Source of the DNA: Streptomyces sp. R41
GTDB lineage: Bacteria; Actinomycetota; Actinomycetes; Streptomycetales; Streptomycetaceae
DNA: 64,000 bases
Direction of reading: 5' to 3'
NCBI RefSeq assembly: GCF_041053055.1
Contig: NZ_CP163443.1
Coordinates: forward strand, 4,092,001 to 4,156,000
Positions within the stretch are counted from its first letter, which is position 1; every line of letters starts with the position of its first letter. Below the pieces are notes generated by a model. That model was not told where the DNA came from. It ran no database searches and worked only from the letters and a program-made list of their open reading frames with translations. Of the stretch, positions 48,550 through 56,411 are shown piece by piece. The translations under genes and the position numbers were made by a program.

Positions 48550-50700
48550 TCACTCCCCCTTGCCGGCGCGGAGTTCGAGGACGAGGCGGGTGAGCGTGGT
48601 CCTGACCGGGTGGCTGGTGACGTCGGTGGATCCTCGGAACTTCGCGCGACGCGTACCGGGCGGGAAGCGCAGGGTCCCACCCTCCACCTCGCAGCCCTCG
48701 ACGGCCACGAGTTCCGCCCACTCCAACTTCGGACGGCCTCCGGAACGCACATCCAACTGCGCGACCGGCACCATGGGGACGATCTCGTCGCCACGCGGGA
48801 TGCTTACCTCTGCGGTGATCCGCCATTCCCCGTCGTCGCCGACTGTCGCGTCGAGCTTGTCCAGCACCGGAACCACCGGCCCGGCGGGCGCCTTGGCCTT
48901 GGGCCTCGTTCTCACAGTCAACGCCTTGCGTACAGCCTCACCGCCTTCGCGGTTGCTGCGCTTCGGCCGTGCGACAAGTTCCCTGACCGCACTGTTGACC
49001 TCGGCGGTCATCGCGTTGATCCGCCGGTATGCGGACGGCGACCAGCGCAGAGTCAGCTCCTCCGTCTGTCCCCAGCGGTCATGCTCAGGCGGTTCCGCCG
49101 CACGCAGGAATTCCTCGGCCTCCTTCGCGAAGGGGGCTGTTTCTCCGGCTGCCTCGCCCACCAACAGAACACCCTGGAAGGGGTTGGTCCCGAGCGGCAG
49201 CCTCTGAACCCCCGCCCTCTTGACGGTCATGCGGTTGCCGCGCAACGAGTGCACCTGGTTCTTCCCCCCGTCGCCGTCTCTGTCCCCCTCAGCCTGGGTG
49301 ACCAACAGGACCGCCTGGTGCGTACCGAACGTCCCATGGACGCCGCCGGAGAGCGGCAACTTCAGCGGGACGCTCCGCGCCGCAACCTGCCCGGCCTCGG
49401 TGAGACGATCCACCGTGGTGCCCTCGTAGTGCGCCCTGAGGGCACGAGTCCGGGCGGGCTGCTCGACAGACGGGTCCACCTGTTTCTCCGGCACGACCTC
49501 CTTGCCGTTCTGCAAAGCACGGACAGAGACCTCCAGAAGGGGGAGCCTGCTGCCGCCGCCGGTCATCGCAGCCCAGAAGTCACGTCCCAGTGCCTCTACC
49601 AGACGGCCATGCATCTTGCGGATGTCACGCGTGTCCTCGTCGCCCTCCTCGTCGCCGCTGGACTCGTCGTCGGCGTCGGACTTGCCCTCAAGACTGGCGA
49701 CGTCGTGCGCGCCCACGATGAGGAAGGAGGTACCGGGTTCGTCGCTCTCCCTGGTCAGATACAGGCGTGCCACGGTCTCCTCGTCCGCCCACCAGGAACG
49801 GGCGACCATCGCACCGGGCGATTCGGGATCGGGGCGCCCGAACCAGGCCGGGCCCGCGTACGGCTCGCCGTCCACTTCCCGCCACGGCAGTTCGAGACGG
49901 CCGATGACCCGGCGCTCGGTACGTCCCTCGTGAGGCACGGACAGAGTGGAGTTGATGAGCACGAGTCCGAGGGCGCTGGTGGCCCACAGGGTCGCCTTGC
50001 CCAGGCCGTACGAACCACCCGCGCCGGGGCCGGACTTGAGGCTCTCCAGCTGACGCCTGACCACAGCGGCGAACTTGCCGTCCGCGTAGTCGTCACCGAT
50101 GAGCCCGGAAGCGTTGTAGTCGTCGACACGCAGCAGGACCAAGCGGCCCTTCTCGTACATGTCGCGTACACCGGCGTCCACGACCCGACCGACCTTCTGG
50201 TTACCGGCGGCCTCCGAGACTGCGGAGTAGTGCGGGAACAGATCGTTCCAGAGGATCGCCTCGCGGAAGGAGTCCAGGGCCTCACCGGTGAGCTCGTGCA
50301 GGGTGTAACGGACCCGGACCGGACGACCGTTCTCCGTAAGGCGCTCGTCCAGGCTGTTCTGGCAGGTCTCGCGGGCGAGGACCTGCACGTCGGCGTCGAA
50401 GGCGAAGGCAGCGGCATTGCCCAGGTCACGACCACCGTCGGAGTAGCCGGGACGGTGGTACCAGGTGACCGGGAGGCCGGCCTGGGTGTCGGTGGTGCGG
50501 GTGTGCACCGTACCCACGTCCGTGCCGAGTGCCTTGGCGATGTCCGTCATGACGGTCGGGCGAGGAGTTGACCTGCCAGTGATCCACGCGGACACGGCGG
50601 CCCGAGTCAGCTGGAGCTCGTCGGCCAGTTCTGCCTGTGTCTTCCCCGCGAGCTTGAGCTGTCGGGCCAGCCAAGGCCCGAACTCCTCACCTGTCTCCAC
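48550..50700 (-). CDS. XRE-HTH/GHKL-ATPase fusion (paraMORC-like), defence module B
   Basis: A 716-aa protein. Residues of about 8-62 form an XRE-type HTH (LKLAGKTQAELADELQLTRAAVSAWITGRSTPRP). Next comes a GHKL ATPase: N-box ARETCQNSLDER (Glu111, Asn115), G1-like RVDDYNASGLIGDD (about 192-204) and G2 GAGGSYGLGKATLW (about 227-239). The rest is a long C-terminal region without recognisable nuclease motifs. The HTH suggests that it binds its own promoter or the divergent module C, or recognises phage DNA, with ATP-driven conformational change coupling the two. It is a plausible sensor-repressor of the island, inferred from fusion and position. First gene of a three-gene operon. Confidence 0.85.
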   Translation of the reverse strand: METGEEFGPWLARQLKLAGKTQAELADELQLTRAAVSAWITGRSTPRPTVMTDIAKALGTDVGTVHTRTTDTQAGLPVTWYHRPGYSDGGRDLGNAAAFAFDADVQVLARETCQNSLDERLTENGRPVRVRYTLHELTGEALDSFREAILWNDLFPHYSAVSEAAGNQKVGRVVDAGVRDMYEKGRLVLLRVDDYNASGLIGDDYADGKFAAVVRRQLESLKSGPGAGGSYGLGKATLWATSALGLVLINSTLSVPHEGRTERRVIGRLELPWREVDGEPYAGPAWFGRPDPESPGAMVARSWWADEETVARLYLTRESDEPGTSFLIVGAHDVASLEGKSDADDESSGDEEGDEDTRDIRKMHGRLVEALGRDFWAAMTGGGSRLPLLEVSVRALQNGKEVVPEKQVDPSVEQPARTRALRAHYEGTTVDRLTEAGQVAARSVPLKLPLSGGVHGTFGTHQAVLLVTQAEGDRDGDGGKNQVHSLRGNRMTVKRAGVQRLPLGTNPFQGVLLVGEAAGETAPFAKEAEEFLRAAEPPEHDRWGQTEELTLRWSPSAYRRINAMTAEVNSAVRELVARPKRSNREGGEAVRKALTVRTRPKAKAPAGPVVPVLDKLDATVGDDGEWRITAEVSIPRGDEIVPMVPVAQLDVRSGGRPKLEWAELVAVEGCEVEGGTLRFPPGTRRAKFRGSTDVTSHPVRTTLTRLVLELRAGKGE

Positions 50701-50760
50701 GCGTCACCTGCTCTTCCTCGGAGTCCATGCAGATCGTGTGCTGTGGACCACGAGGTTAAT

Positions 50761-50793
50761 TTGACACGCACGGAAGCGTCAACCAACAGTTGA
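50761..50793 (-). promoter_or_regulatory. Promoter/operator region of the XRE-GHKL operon
   Basis: Three alternating half-sites, TTGAC (50761-50765), GTCAA (50778-50782) and GTTGA (50889-type copy at 50789-50793), form overlapping inverted repeats. On the minus strand TTGACG (a -35-like hexamer) is followed at 18 bases by TAACCT (-10-like). An XRE-type protein that repressed itself would bind such a site; this is inference. Confidence 0.45.
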
Positions 50794-50887
50794 TCGACCC
50801 CATCGCTCGGACCCCTTTAACTCGGCGTCCAAGTTGCCTCGAATGACCAAGTCTCGCCCCTTATGCGCCACTTCCATGAATGGAGCG

Positions 50888-50918
50888 CCCAACTCCCCCC
50901 GGATGAATGGGAGTTGGG
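50888..50918. terminator. Perfect 10-bp hairpin in the B-C gap
   Basis: CCCAACTCCC (50888-50897) and GGGAGTTGGG (50909-50918) with an 11-base loop. It could terminate a short transcript or be part of a small RNA. Direction cannot be told from sequence. Confidence 0.4.
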
Positions 50919-51214
50919 GTTGCACCTTCGGGTGACTCTCGATACGGTTGTTGACGATGGGGATCCCATCTCGCTCACGAAACCCGAAATCGGGAAGGCT
51001 GGGCGACCCGGGGAGAAGTGCATCCAAATTCAGCCCCACAACAGGAGACCGAGGCACACACCAAGTCGCCACTCCACCACCGCAGAAGCATTTCGACGAA
51101 AGGGCTGGCGACACTGGGCCAACACCCACTAGTGTTCTCGGCCAACAAGAATCCCCATGGAGGATTCGCTATCGATTTCATCCATTTTTTTCGCGGGGGG
51201 ACGTGTGCCCAATT

Positions 51215-51241
51215 CACCCCTGTGCAACCTGAATAGGGGTG
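51215..51241 (+). promoter_or_regulatory. Hairpin that can mask the ribosome binding site of a small ORF
   Basis: CACCCCT (51215-51221) pairs with AGGGGTG (51235-51241) across a 13-base loop. The right arm contains AGGGG, the Shine-Dalgarno of the ATG at 51250. Folding would block translation of the small ORF. Confidence 0.45.
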
Positions 51242-51249
51242 CGCCATTC

Positions 51250-51438
51250 ATGATTGAGCAGGGATACAACGACTTCTTGTTTTCGTCTCGGGAAATGAGT
51301 TCGTTCGAACTGGCAATCAACGCGGCCAAGACCGAGGCCGAGGTGATGAAGATTCTCCAGGACTACGACCTGACCGAGAAGGACTTTCCCGACGGCAGGA
51401 TTCCCGGTCTGCCGCCGGACGAGTTCCCCACAATCTGA
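51250..51438 (+). CDS. Small hypothetical protein between the divergent defence operons
   Basis: A 62-aa acidic peptide, starting MIEQGYNDFLFSSREMSSF and continuing with a helical stretch (AINAAKTEAEVMKILQDYDL) and a Pro-rich acidic tail (TEKDFPDGRIPGLPPDEFPTI). Codon use looks coding and the ribosome binding site AGGGG is present, but inside a hairpin arm. A start at 51295 (MSSFELAI) or one further upstream in frame is also possible. The helical middle vaguely resembles Nif11-type leader peptides, but I cannot confirm homology. It stands alone, with a hairpin terminator behind it, directly ahead of module C. Confidence 0.6.
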   Translation: MIEQGYNDFLFSSREMSSFELAINAAKTEAEVMKILQDYDLTEKDFPDGRIPGLPPDEFPTI

Positions 51439-51565
51439 GCGAGGTAGCACAAAGGAGCAGGTCACAGCCCCAAGCCGTTCCTCTCCGCAGGCCCGAACCC
51501 CCAACGCCTTCACGCTCTCGAAGACACTGACTGCGACGCCAATACACCAGCACCACGACAGGCAC

Positions 51566-51590
51566 GCGCCGGCTTCGACGAAGCCGGCGC
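51566..51590 (+). terminator. Perfect 11-bp hairpin between the small ORF and module C
   Basis: GCGCCGGCTTC (51566-51576) / GAAGCCGGCGC (51580-51590) with a 3-base loop. It is 128 bases after the small ORF stop and 57 bases before the start of the giant GHKL-helicase gene. It could terminate the small transcript or attenuate read-through into module C. Confidence 0.6.
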
Positions 51591-51647
51591 GGCCGGCCCC
51601 ATGGCTGACATTTCACTCGGACTTTCACAACTCAGGAGTGCAGAGCA

Positions 51648-54600
51648 GTGCCGCCTTCGCCCTCTTCCGTAGTCCAAACCGTTCTCGAACAGTCCTCACG
51701 TGTCCTGCAGACTTACGCAGTGGACCCTGGTCTCGTGGCCGAGCACGCCAATGGTGAGCGCCGGATCACCCAGGGCGGATATGGCGACCGTCAGCTCTTC
51801 GAGCTCGTCCAGAACGCGGCAGACGAAATAGCCGACGATCCGGGTGGACGAGTTTACATCATCCTCACGGACACCCATTTGTACTGCGCGAACGAGGGTA
51901 ATCCCGTCACCCCGGAGGGCGCGGAGACAATTCTTCGAATGAGTATGTCGAAGAAGCGTGGAGGGCAGATCGGACGCTTCGGAGTAGGCGTCAAGTCGGT
52001 CCTCGTGGTAACCGACGCACCTGAATTCTTCAGCAGCACGGGAAGTTTCGGATTCGACCGTGCCTGGTCGTACGAGCAGATCAAGGCCGTACCTGGCGTG
52101 CCAGCGCGCTACGGCCCGGACTTCGACGCCCCCGTGCTGCGGATGGCCCGACCTCTCGACGTGCAGGCCGAGCGTGCTGCCGATCATGTCCTCAACGAGC
52201 TGCTTGACTGGGCCACCACCGTCGTTCGACTGCCTCTGCTCCCCAGGGCCGACGACCGGCTGGGCAGGGACATGCACGGCGGTCGCGCCAAGGACCGCGG
52301 TGAGCCTCGCGAGGAATTCCCGGTGGGCTTCCAGCTCTTCTCCCCGCACGTCGCGAAGGTGGTGCTGGAGGACCGCCGGCCTCGGCCCATGGCCCGACGT
52401 ACGCTGACCACCCGACAGACCGGCGACCTGCACACCGTGGTCGAGGAGCGGACCGGGAAGGCCGTCACCACCGACCGGTGGCGCGTGTTCAGCACCACCC
52501 ACGAGCCCGGTCCGAGTGCTCGGGCGGATGCCGGAGAGCTGCACGACCGGCTTCTGCTCGACCTCGCCTGGGGTGTCCCGGCCCTGGACAAGGATCCGGA
52601 GAGCGGCCTGTACGTCAGCCCGCGGTCACGCGGACGCGGAAAATTCTGGTCCTTCTTCCCGACCAAGTACGAAATGTCGCTGAGCGGCATTCTCAACGGA
52701 GCCTGGAAGACCAACGAGGACAGGCAGAACCTGCTGGACTCCTCCCCCTTCAACCAAGAGATGATCAGGGTGTCGGCGAAGCTGGTCGTCGACTCCCTCC
52801 CCGCCCTGGCACCGGCCGAGGACCCGGCCGCCTACCTCCCCCTGCTGCCCGGCCGCGTCAAGGAAGCGATCAGCTGGGCCGACGAGTTCCTGACCCGGGA
52901 GGTCTGGGACCGCACCGCGGACTGCCCCTCCCTGCCCGACCAGGACGGCGTCCTGCGCGTCCCTACCGAACTGCGGATCCACCCGCGGCTCGACAGGGAC
53001 CTGAGGAAGCTGTCCGGTTGGCTGCGGATGTGGAACGAGTGCCCCGGGCGCCCCTCGAACTGGCTGCACCCGAGCGCGGAGGCGGACGCCCTCCGTTCCG
53101 GCAAGGTCGAGCACATCATCGGCGCGGCCGGACACGAACGGACCGGCGTCCGTGAGTGGCTGGAAGCCTTGGTCGAGAGCGGGGCACCCGAAGCATCAGC
53201 AGTGGCCGTTCGAATCCTCGCGGAGATGATCGAGGCCAACTCCCCCTATGCCGAGGAGGCCCGCACGGCCCGCATCGTACTCACCGAGGAGCACGGACTT
53301 GTCGCCCCCGTGCACGGCAAGGTGTTCCGCCGTACCGACCAGGGCGGACTGCGCGAGGCCTTGGTGTACGTGGTCGACAAGCTGGCCGAGGATCCGTCGC
53401 TGGCTCACGCACTCAACATCCTGGGCATTCGCGAGGCCGATGTCGAGGGCCGGTTCGTCAGCGTCCTCGACCAGGGCTTCGATCACTACAGCGACTCGGA
53501 CTGGGAGCGGTTCTGGGAGCTGTTCCGTCAGGCGGGGGTGCGTCGTCTGGCCCACAAAGTCCTGGAGCGGGTGCCCACTGCGCGCTCGACGCTCCGGGTG
53601 CGGACCACCGACGGCCGGTTCCGGCCGGTCGAGAACTGCATGCTGCCGGGTGCGGTCGTCGACGCGACGCGCGATCCGAGCATCGCCGTCGACATGGCGT
53701 TCCACTCCGACGACACCCCGTTCTTCCCCCAGGTCGGTCTGCGGGAGCGGCCGTCCGGCGGGGTGCAGCCCCGGGCGGACGAGGCATGGTTCGAGGAGTA
53801 TCGCGCGGCCGTCCACGCCGCCTACCTGCGCAGCCTGGACAGTCGCGCCCCGCGCCCCACGCTGAATCGTATGAAGGTCGAGGGCGCCGCGATCGGTGGC
53901 CCGCTCCACCTCTTCCGTGCCCTCTCCGAGGAATCGCGCGCCGCCTTCCTGAAGGTCCTGCCCGACGACGCCGTGGTGGACAACTGGACGCGTCAGATCG
54001 GCGCACAGACCAGCACTCGCCAGGCGGTGATCTCGCCGATCCGATGGATGCTGAGGAAGTTCGGCACGGTCGCCACCTCCCAGGGGATCAAGCCGCTGAA
54101 GGAGGCCGTCGGACCCCAGCTGGCCGGCTATCGCGACGTGCTGCCGGTGGCGGACATCTCCCCCGAGAAGGCGCGCCGGCTGCGGCTCCCGACCACCGTC
54201 GACGAGGTTCCCGCCGACCGTTGGGATGCGCTCCTCGACGAGGTCACCCGCAGCGAGGACGACTCCTTCGTCGGCGCGACCTACGTGATGCTGACCCGGT
54301 TCGGCGCGGACTTCCCCGAGGGCTCTCTGACCCGTTGCCGGATCGGCGAGGTCTGGGGCACCCGTCCCGACGACGAGATCACGACCGCCGTCGGAGCGGC
54401 TCAGTACCGGGCGCTCCGCGCCGAGCAGCTCCCCGCGCTCCTCGTACCGACCGCCGAGGATGCCGAACTGATGATCGAGAAGTGGGGGATGCTCCGCTAC
54501 GCCGACGTGATCAGCCGGGAGACCCGTGAAGTACCGGAGGGTGACCCCGTGCCTCTGGTCGAGCTGTTCCCCGCTCTGCGGCAGCGCCTGAACAGCGGGC

Positions 54601-56411
54601 ATCGGAACAGCATGGTGCAACGGTGCAGCGAACTGGAGGAGGTCACCCGTACGCCGAACGGCACGCACGCCTCCCCCTTGGACGCCGTACGCCAGGACGG
54701 CACCGTCAAGGTCCGCGTGCCTCTCGAGCCCGAGCCGATGCTGCGTCTCATCGACCGCGAACTCGGCCTCGGCCTCGGCGCCGCCGGTTGCCGCGCGGTG
54801 CTGGAGCACCAGGACCGCATGGCTCGCGACAGCGAGCTGAAGGCGGCGCAGAAGGCGGTGCGCGAGGCCGAGGACGTGGTGGCCAAGATCGAGTTGCTGA
54901 TCGGTGCGGACGCCCTCCGGACCGGCCTCCCCGAGGGATTGATGGAGGCCGAGCTGCAGGAGACCGACGGCGTGGAGCCGTCCGGGCGCCGGATCGCGCA
55001 GATGGCGTTCAACGCGCACGGTGACGGAGTGCTCCAGCAGCATGCGCGGGACATCCAGGCGCGCTTCCCCAACGCTCCGGTCGCATACGGGGGTTCGTCG
55101 GCAGCCATCGCGTTCGTCTCGGAACTGAAGCTGCCTGTCTCGTTCGCCGGTTCGAGGACTCCGTCCCCGCCCGCGTTCGAGACCGTAGAGGGTCCTCGAG
55201 ACTTCCCGAGCCTCCATGAGTACCAGGAGGATCTGGTACGGAACATCTCCACGATGCTTGACCGACTGGCCCCGCAGCGCGGCATGCTGTCCCTGCCGAC
55301 CGGCGCCGGCAAGACCCGGGTCACCGCCGAGGCCGTGATCCGTTGGGTGAAGCGGATCGGCGACCTCAAGGGCCCGCTGCTGTGGATCGCGCAGACCGAG
55401 GAGTTGTGCGAACAGGCTGTCCAGAGCTGGAAATTCGTCTGGAACAAGGTGGGTGCCGAGCGCCCGCTCACCATCAGCCGCCTGTGGAGCACCAACGAGG
55501 TCGGGAACGTCGTCGACCACCCGCACCTGGTGGTCGCCACCGACGCCAAGCTGGAACGGTGCCTGGGCACCGACCAGTACGCCTGGTTGCGCCAGGCCGC
55601 GCTGGTGATCGTCGACGAGGCGCACACCGCCATCTCCAAGCGGTACACCGAGATCCTGAGCCAGTTGGGACTCACCCAGTACGAGACCGGACGGCATCTC
55701 CTCGGCCTGACCGCCACCCCGTTCCGTAACCGCAACGAGGAGGAGACCCGCCGTCTGGCCGGCCGCTTCGGCAATCGACGACTCGACGAAGGGGTCTTCC
55801 CGTCGGGCGATCCGTACCACGACCTCCAGGACTGGGGGATGCTCGCCCAGGTCGAGCACCGCACCCTTGAGGGCGGCCGTATCGAACTCACCCGGGACGA
55901 GAAGACGCACGCCGATCGCATGGCCATGCTCTCCCGCTCCGCCGAACAGCGGCTCGCCGACGACCACGCGCGCAGTCGACGCATCGTCGACTCGGTGGCC
56001 GAACTGCCCGACGACTGGCCGACGTTGCTCTTCGCCACCTCCGTCGACCACGCCAAGTACCTGGCTGCCATGCTCAACGACCGGGGTGTCCGGTCCGCCG
56101 CCGTGGACTCGACGACCAGTGCGCAGGACCGTCGTACTCGCATCGAGAACTTCCGAAGCGGACGTATCCGGGTCCTCACCAACTACGGTGTGCTCACCCA
56201 GGGCTTCGACGCGCCGGCCACTCGTGCCGTGGTCGTGGCCCGGCCGGTCTACAGCACCAACGTGTACCAGCAGATGATCGGTCGCGGCCTGCGCGGACCA
56301 CGGAACGGCGGCAAGGACAGCTGCCTGATCCTCAACATCAGTGACAACATCACCAACTTCGACACCGACCTCGCCTTCACTGAGTTCGAACACCTCTGGA
56401 GCCGGAAGTGA
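51648..56411 (+). CDS. Giant GHKL ATPase-SF2 helicase fusion, first gene of defence module C
   Basis: A 1587-aa protein. The N-terminal sacsin-like GHKL ATPase has LFELVQNAADEI (Glu52, Asn56), a divergent G1 box (CANEGNPVTPEG) and G2 GQIGRFGVGVKSVLVVTD. A middle region of about 900 residues has no motif that I know except a short coiled segment (AAQKAVREAEDVVAKIELL). The C-terminal SF2 helicase has LPTGAGKTRVTAEAV (about residue 1217), VIVDEAHTAI (1323), GLTATPFRN and LTNYGVLTQGFDAPATRAVVVARP, QMIGRGLRG. The GTG at 51648 has AGGAG eight bases upstream. It is translated with the UvrD-like gene through a 4-base overlap. The likely role is ATP-dependent DNA sensing and translocation; the exact architecture is not one that I know from a named defence system. 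Confidence 0.88.
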   Translation: MPPSPSSVVQTVLEQSSRVLQTYAVDPGLVAEHANGERRITQGGYGDRQLFELVQNAADEIADDPGGRVYIILTDTHLYCANEGNPVTPEGAETILRMSMSKKRGGQIGRFGVGVKSVLVVTDAPEFFSSTGSFGFDRAWSYEQIKAVPGVPARYGPDFDAPVLRMARPLDVQAERAADHVLNELLDWATTVVRLPLLPRADDRLGRDMHGGRAKDRGEPREEFPVGFQLFSPHVAKVVLEDRRPRPMARRTLTTRQTGDLHTVVEERTGKAVTTDRWRVFSTTHEPGPSARADAGELHDRLLLDLAWGVPALDKDPESGLYVSPRSRGRGKFWSFFPTKYEMSLSGILNGAWKTNEDRQNLLDSSPFNQEMIRVSAKLVVDSLPALAPAEDPAAYLPLLPGRVKEAISWADEFLTREVWDRTADCPSLPDQDGVLRVPTELRIHPRLDRDLRKLSGWLRMWNECPGRPSNWLHPSAEADALRSGKVEHIIGAAGHERTGVREWLEALVESGAPEASAVAVRILAEMIEANSPYAEEARTARIVLTEEHGLVAPVHGKVFRRTDQGGLREALVYVVDKLAEDPSLAHALNILGIREADVEGRFVSVLDQGFDHYSDSDWERFWELFRQAGVRRLAHKVLERVPTARSTLRVRTTDGRFRPVENCMLPGAVVDATRDPSIAVDMAFHSDDTPFFPQVGLRERPSGGVQPRADEAWFEEYRAAVHAAYLRSLDSRAPRPTLNRMKVEGAAIGGPLHLFRALSEESRAAFLKVLPDDAVVDNWTRQIGAQTSTRQAVISPIRWMLRKFGTVATSQGIKPLKEAVGPQLAGYRDVLPVADISPEKARRLRLPTTVDEVPADRWDALLDEVTRSEDDSFVGATYVMLTRFGADFPEGSLTRCRIGEVWGTRPDDEITTAVGAAQYRALRAEQLPALLVPTAEDAELMIEKWGMLRYADVISRETREVPEGDPVPLVELFPALRQRLNSGHRNSMVQRCSELEEVTRTPNGTHASPLDAVRQDGTVKVRVPLEPEPMLRLIDRELGLGLGAAGCRAVLEHQDRMARDSELKAAQKAVREAEDVVAKIELLIGADALRTGLPEGLMEAELQETDGVEPSGRRIAQMAFNAHGDGVLQQHARDIQARFPNAPVAYGGSSAAIAFVSELKLPVSFAGSRTPSPPAFETVEGPRDFPSLHEYQEDLVRNISTMLDRLAPQRGMLSLPTGAGKTRVTAEAVIRWVKRIGDLKGPLLWIAQTEELCEQAVQSWKFVWNKVGAERPLTISRLWSTNEVGNVVDHPHLVVATDAKLERCLGTDQYAWLRQAALVIVDEAHTAISKRYTEILSQLGLTQYETGRHLLGLTATPFRNRNEEETRRLAGRFGNRRLDEGVFPSGDPYHDLQDWGMLAQVEHRTLEGGRIELTRDEKTHADRMAMLSRSAEQRLADDHARSRRIVDSVAELPDDWPTLLFATSVDHAKYLAAMLNDRGVRSAAVDSTTSAQDRRTRIENFRSGRIRVLTNYGVLTQGFDAPATRAVVVARPVYSTNVYQQMIGRGLRGPRNGGKDSCLILNISDNITNFDTDLAFTEFEHLWSRK

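Larger units (their letters stand above)
50701..51249. other. Divergent intergenic region between defence modules B and C
   Basis: About 550 bases with lower GC than their flanks and short open frames without good starts on both strands. It carries a palindrome-rich promoter region for module B (50761-50793), a 10-bp perfect hairpin (50888-50918) and a second hairpin that overlaps a ribosome binding site (51215-51241). No full-length gene is convincing here; decayed coding sequence remains possible. Confidence 0.6.

Noticed and set aside
50779..51129. 116-aa minus-strand and 89-aa plus-strand frames in the B-C gap
   Set aside because: Both are short, lack ribosome binding sites and cover a hairpin; neither shows a recognisable family.
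53196..56393. 1065-aa antisense frame opposite the GHKL-helicase gene
   Set aside because: Same GC-driven shadow effect; no start signal or domain.
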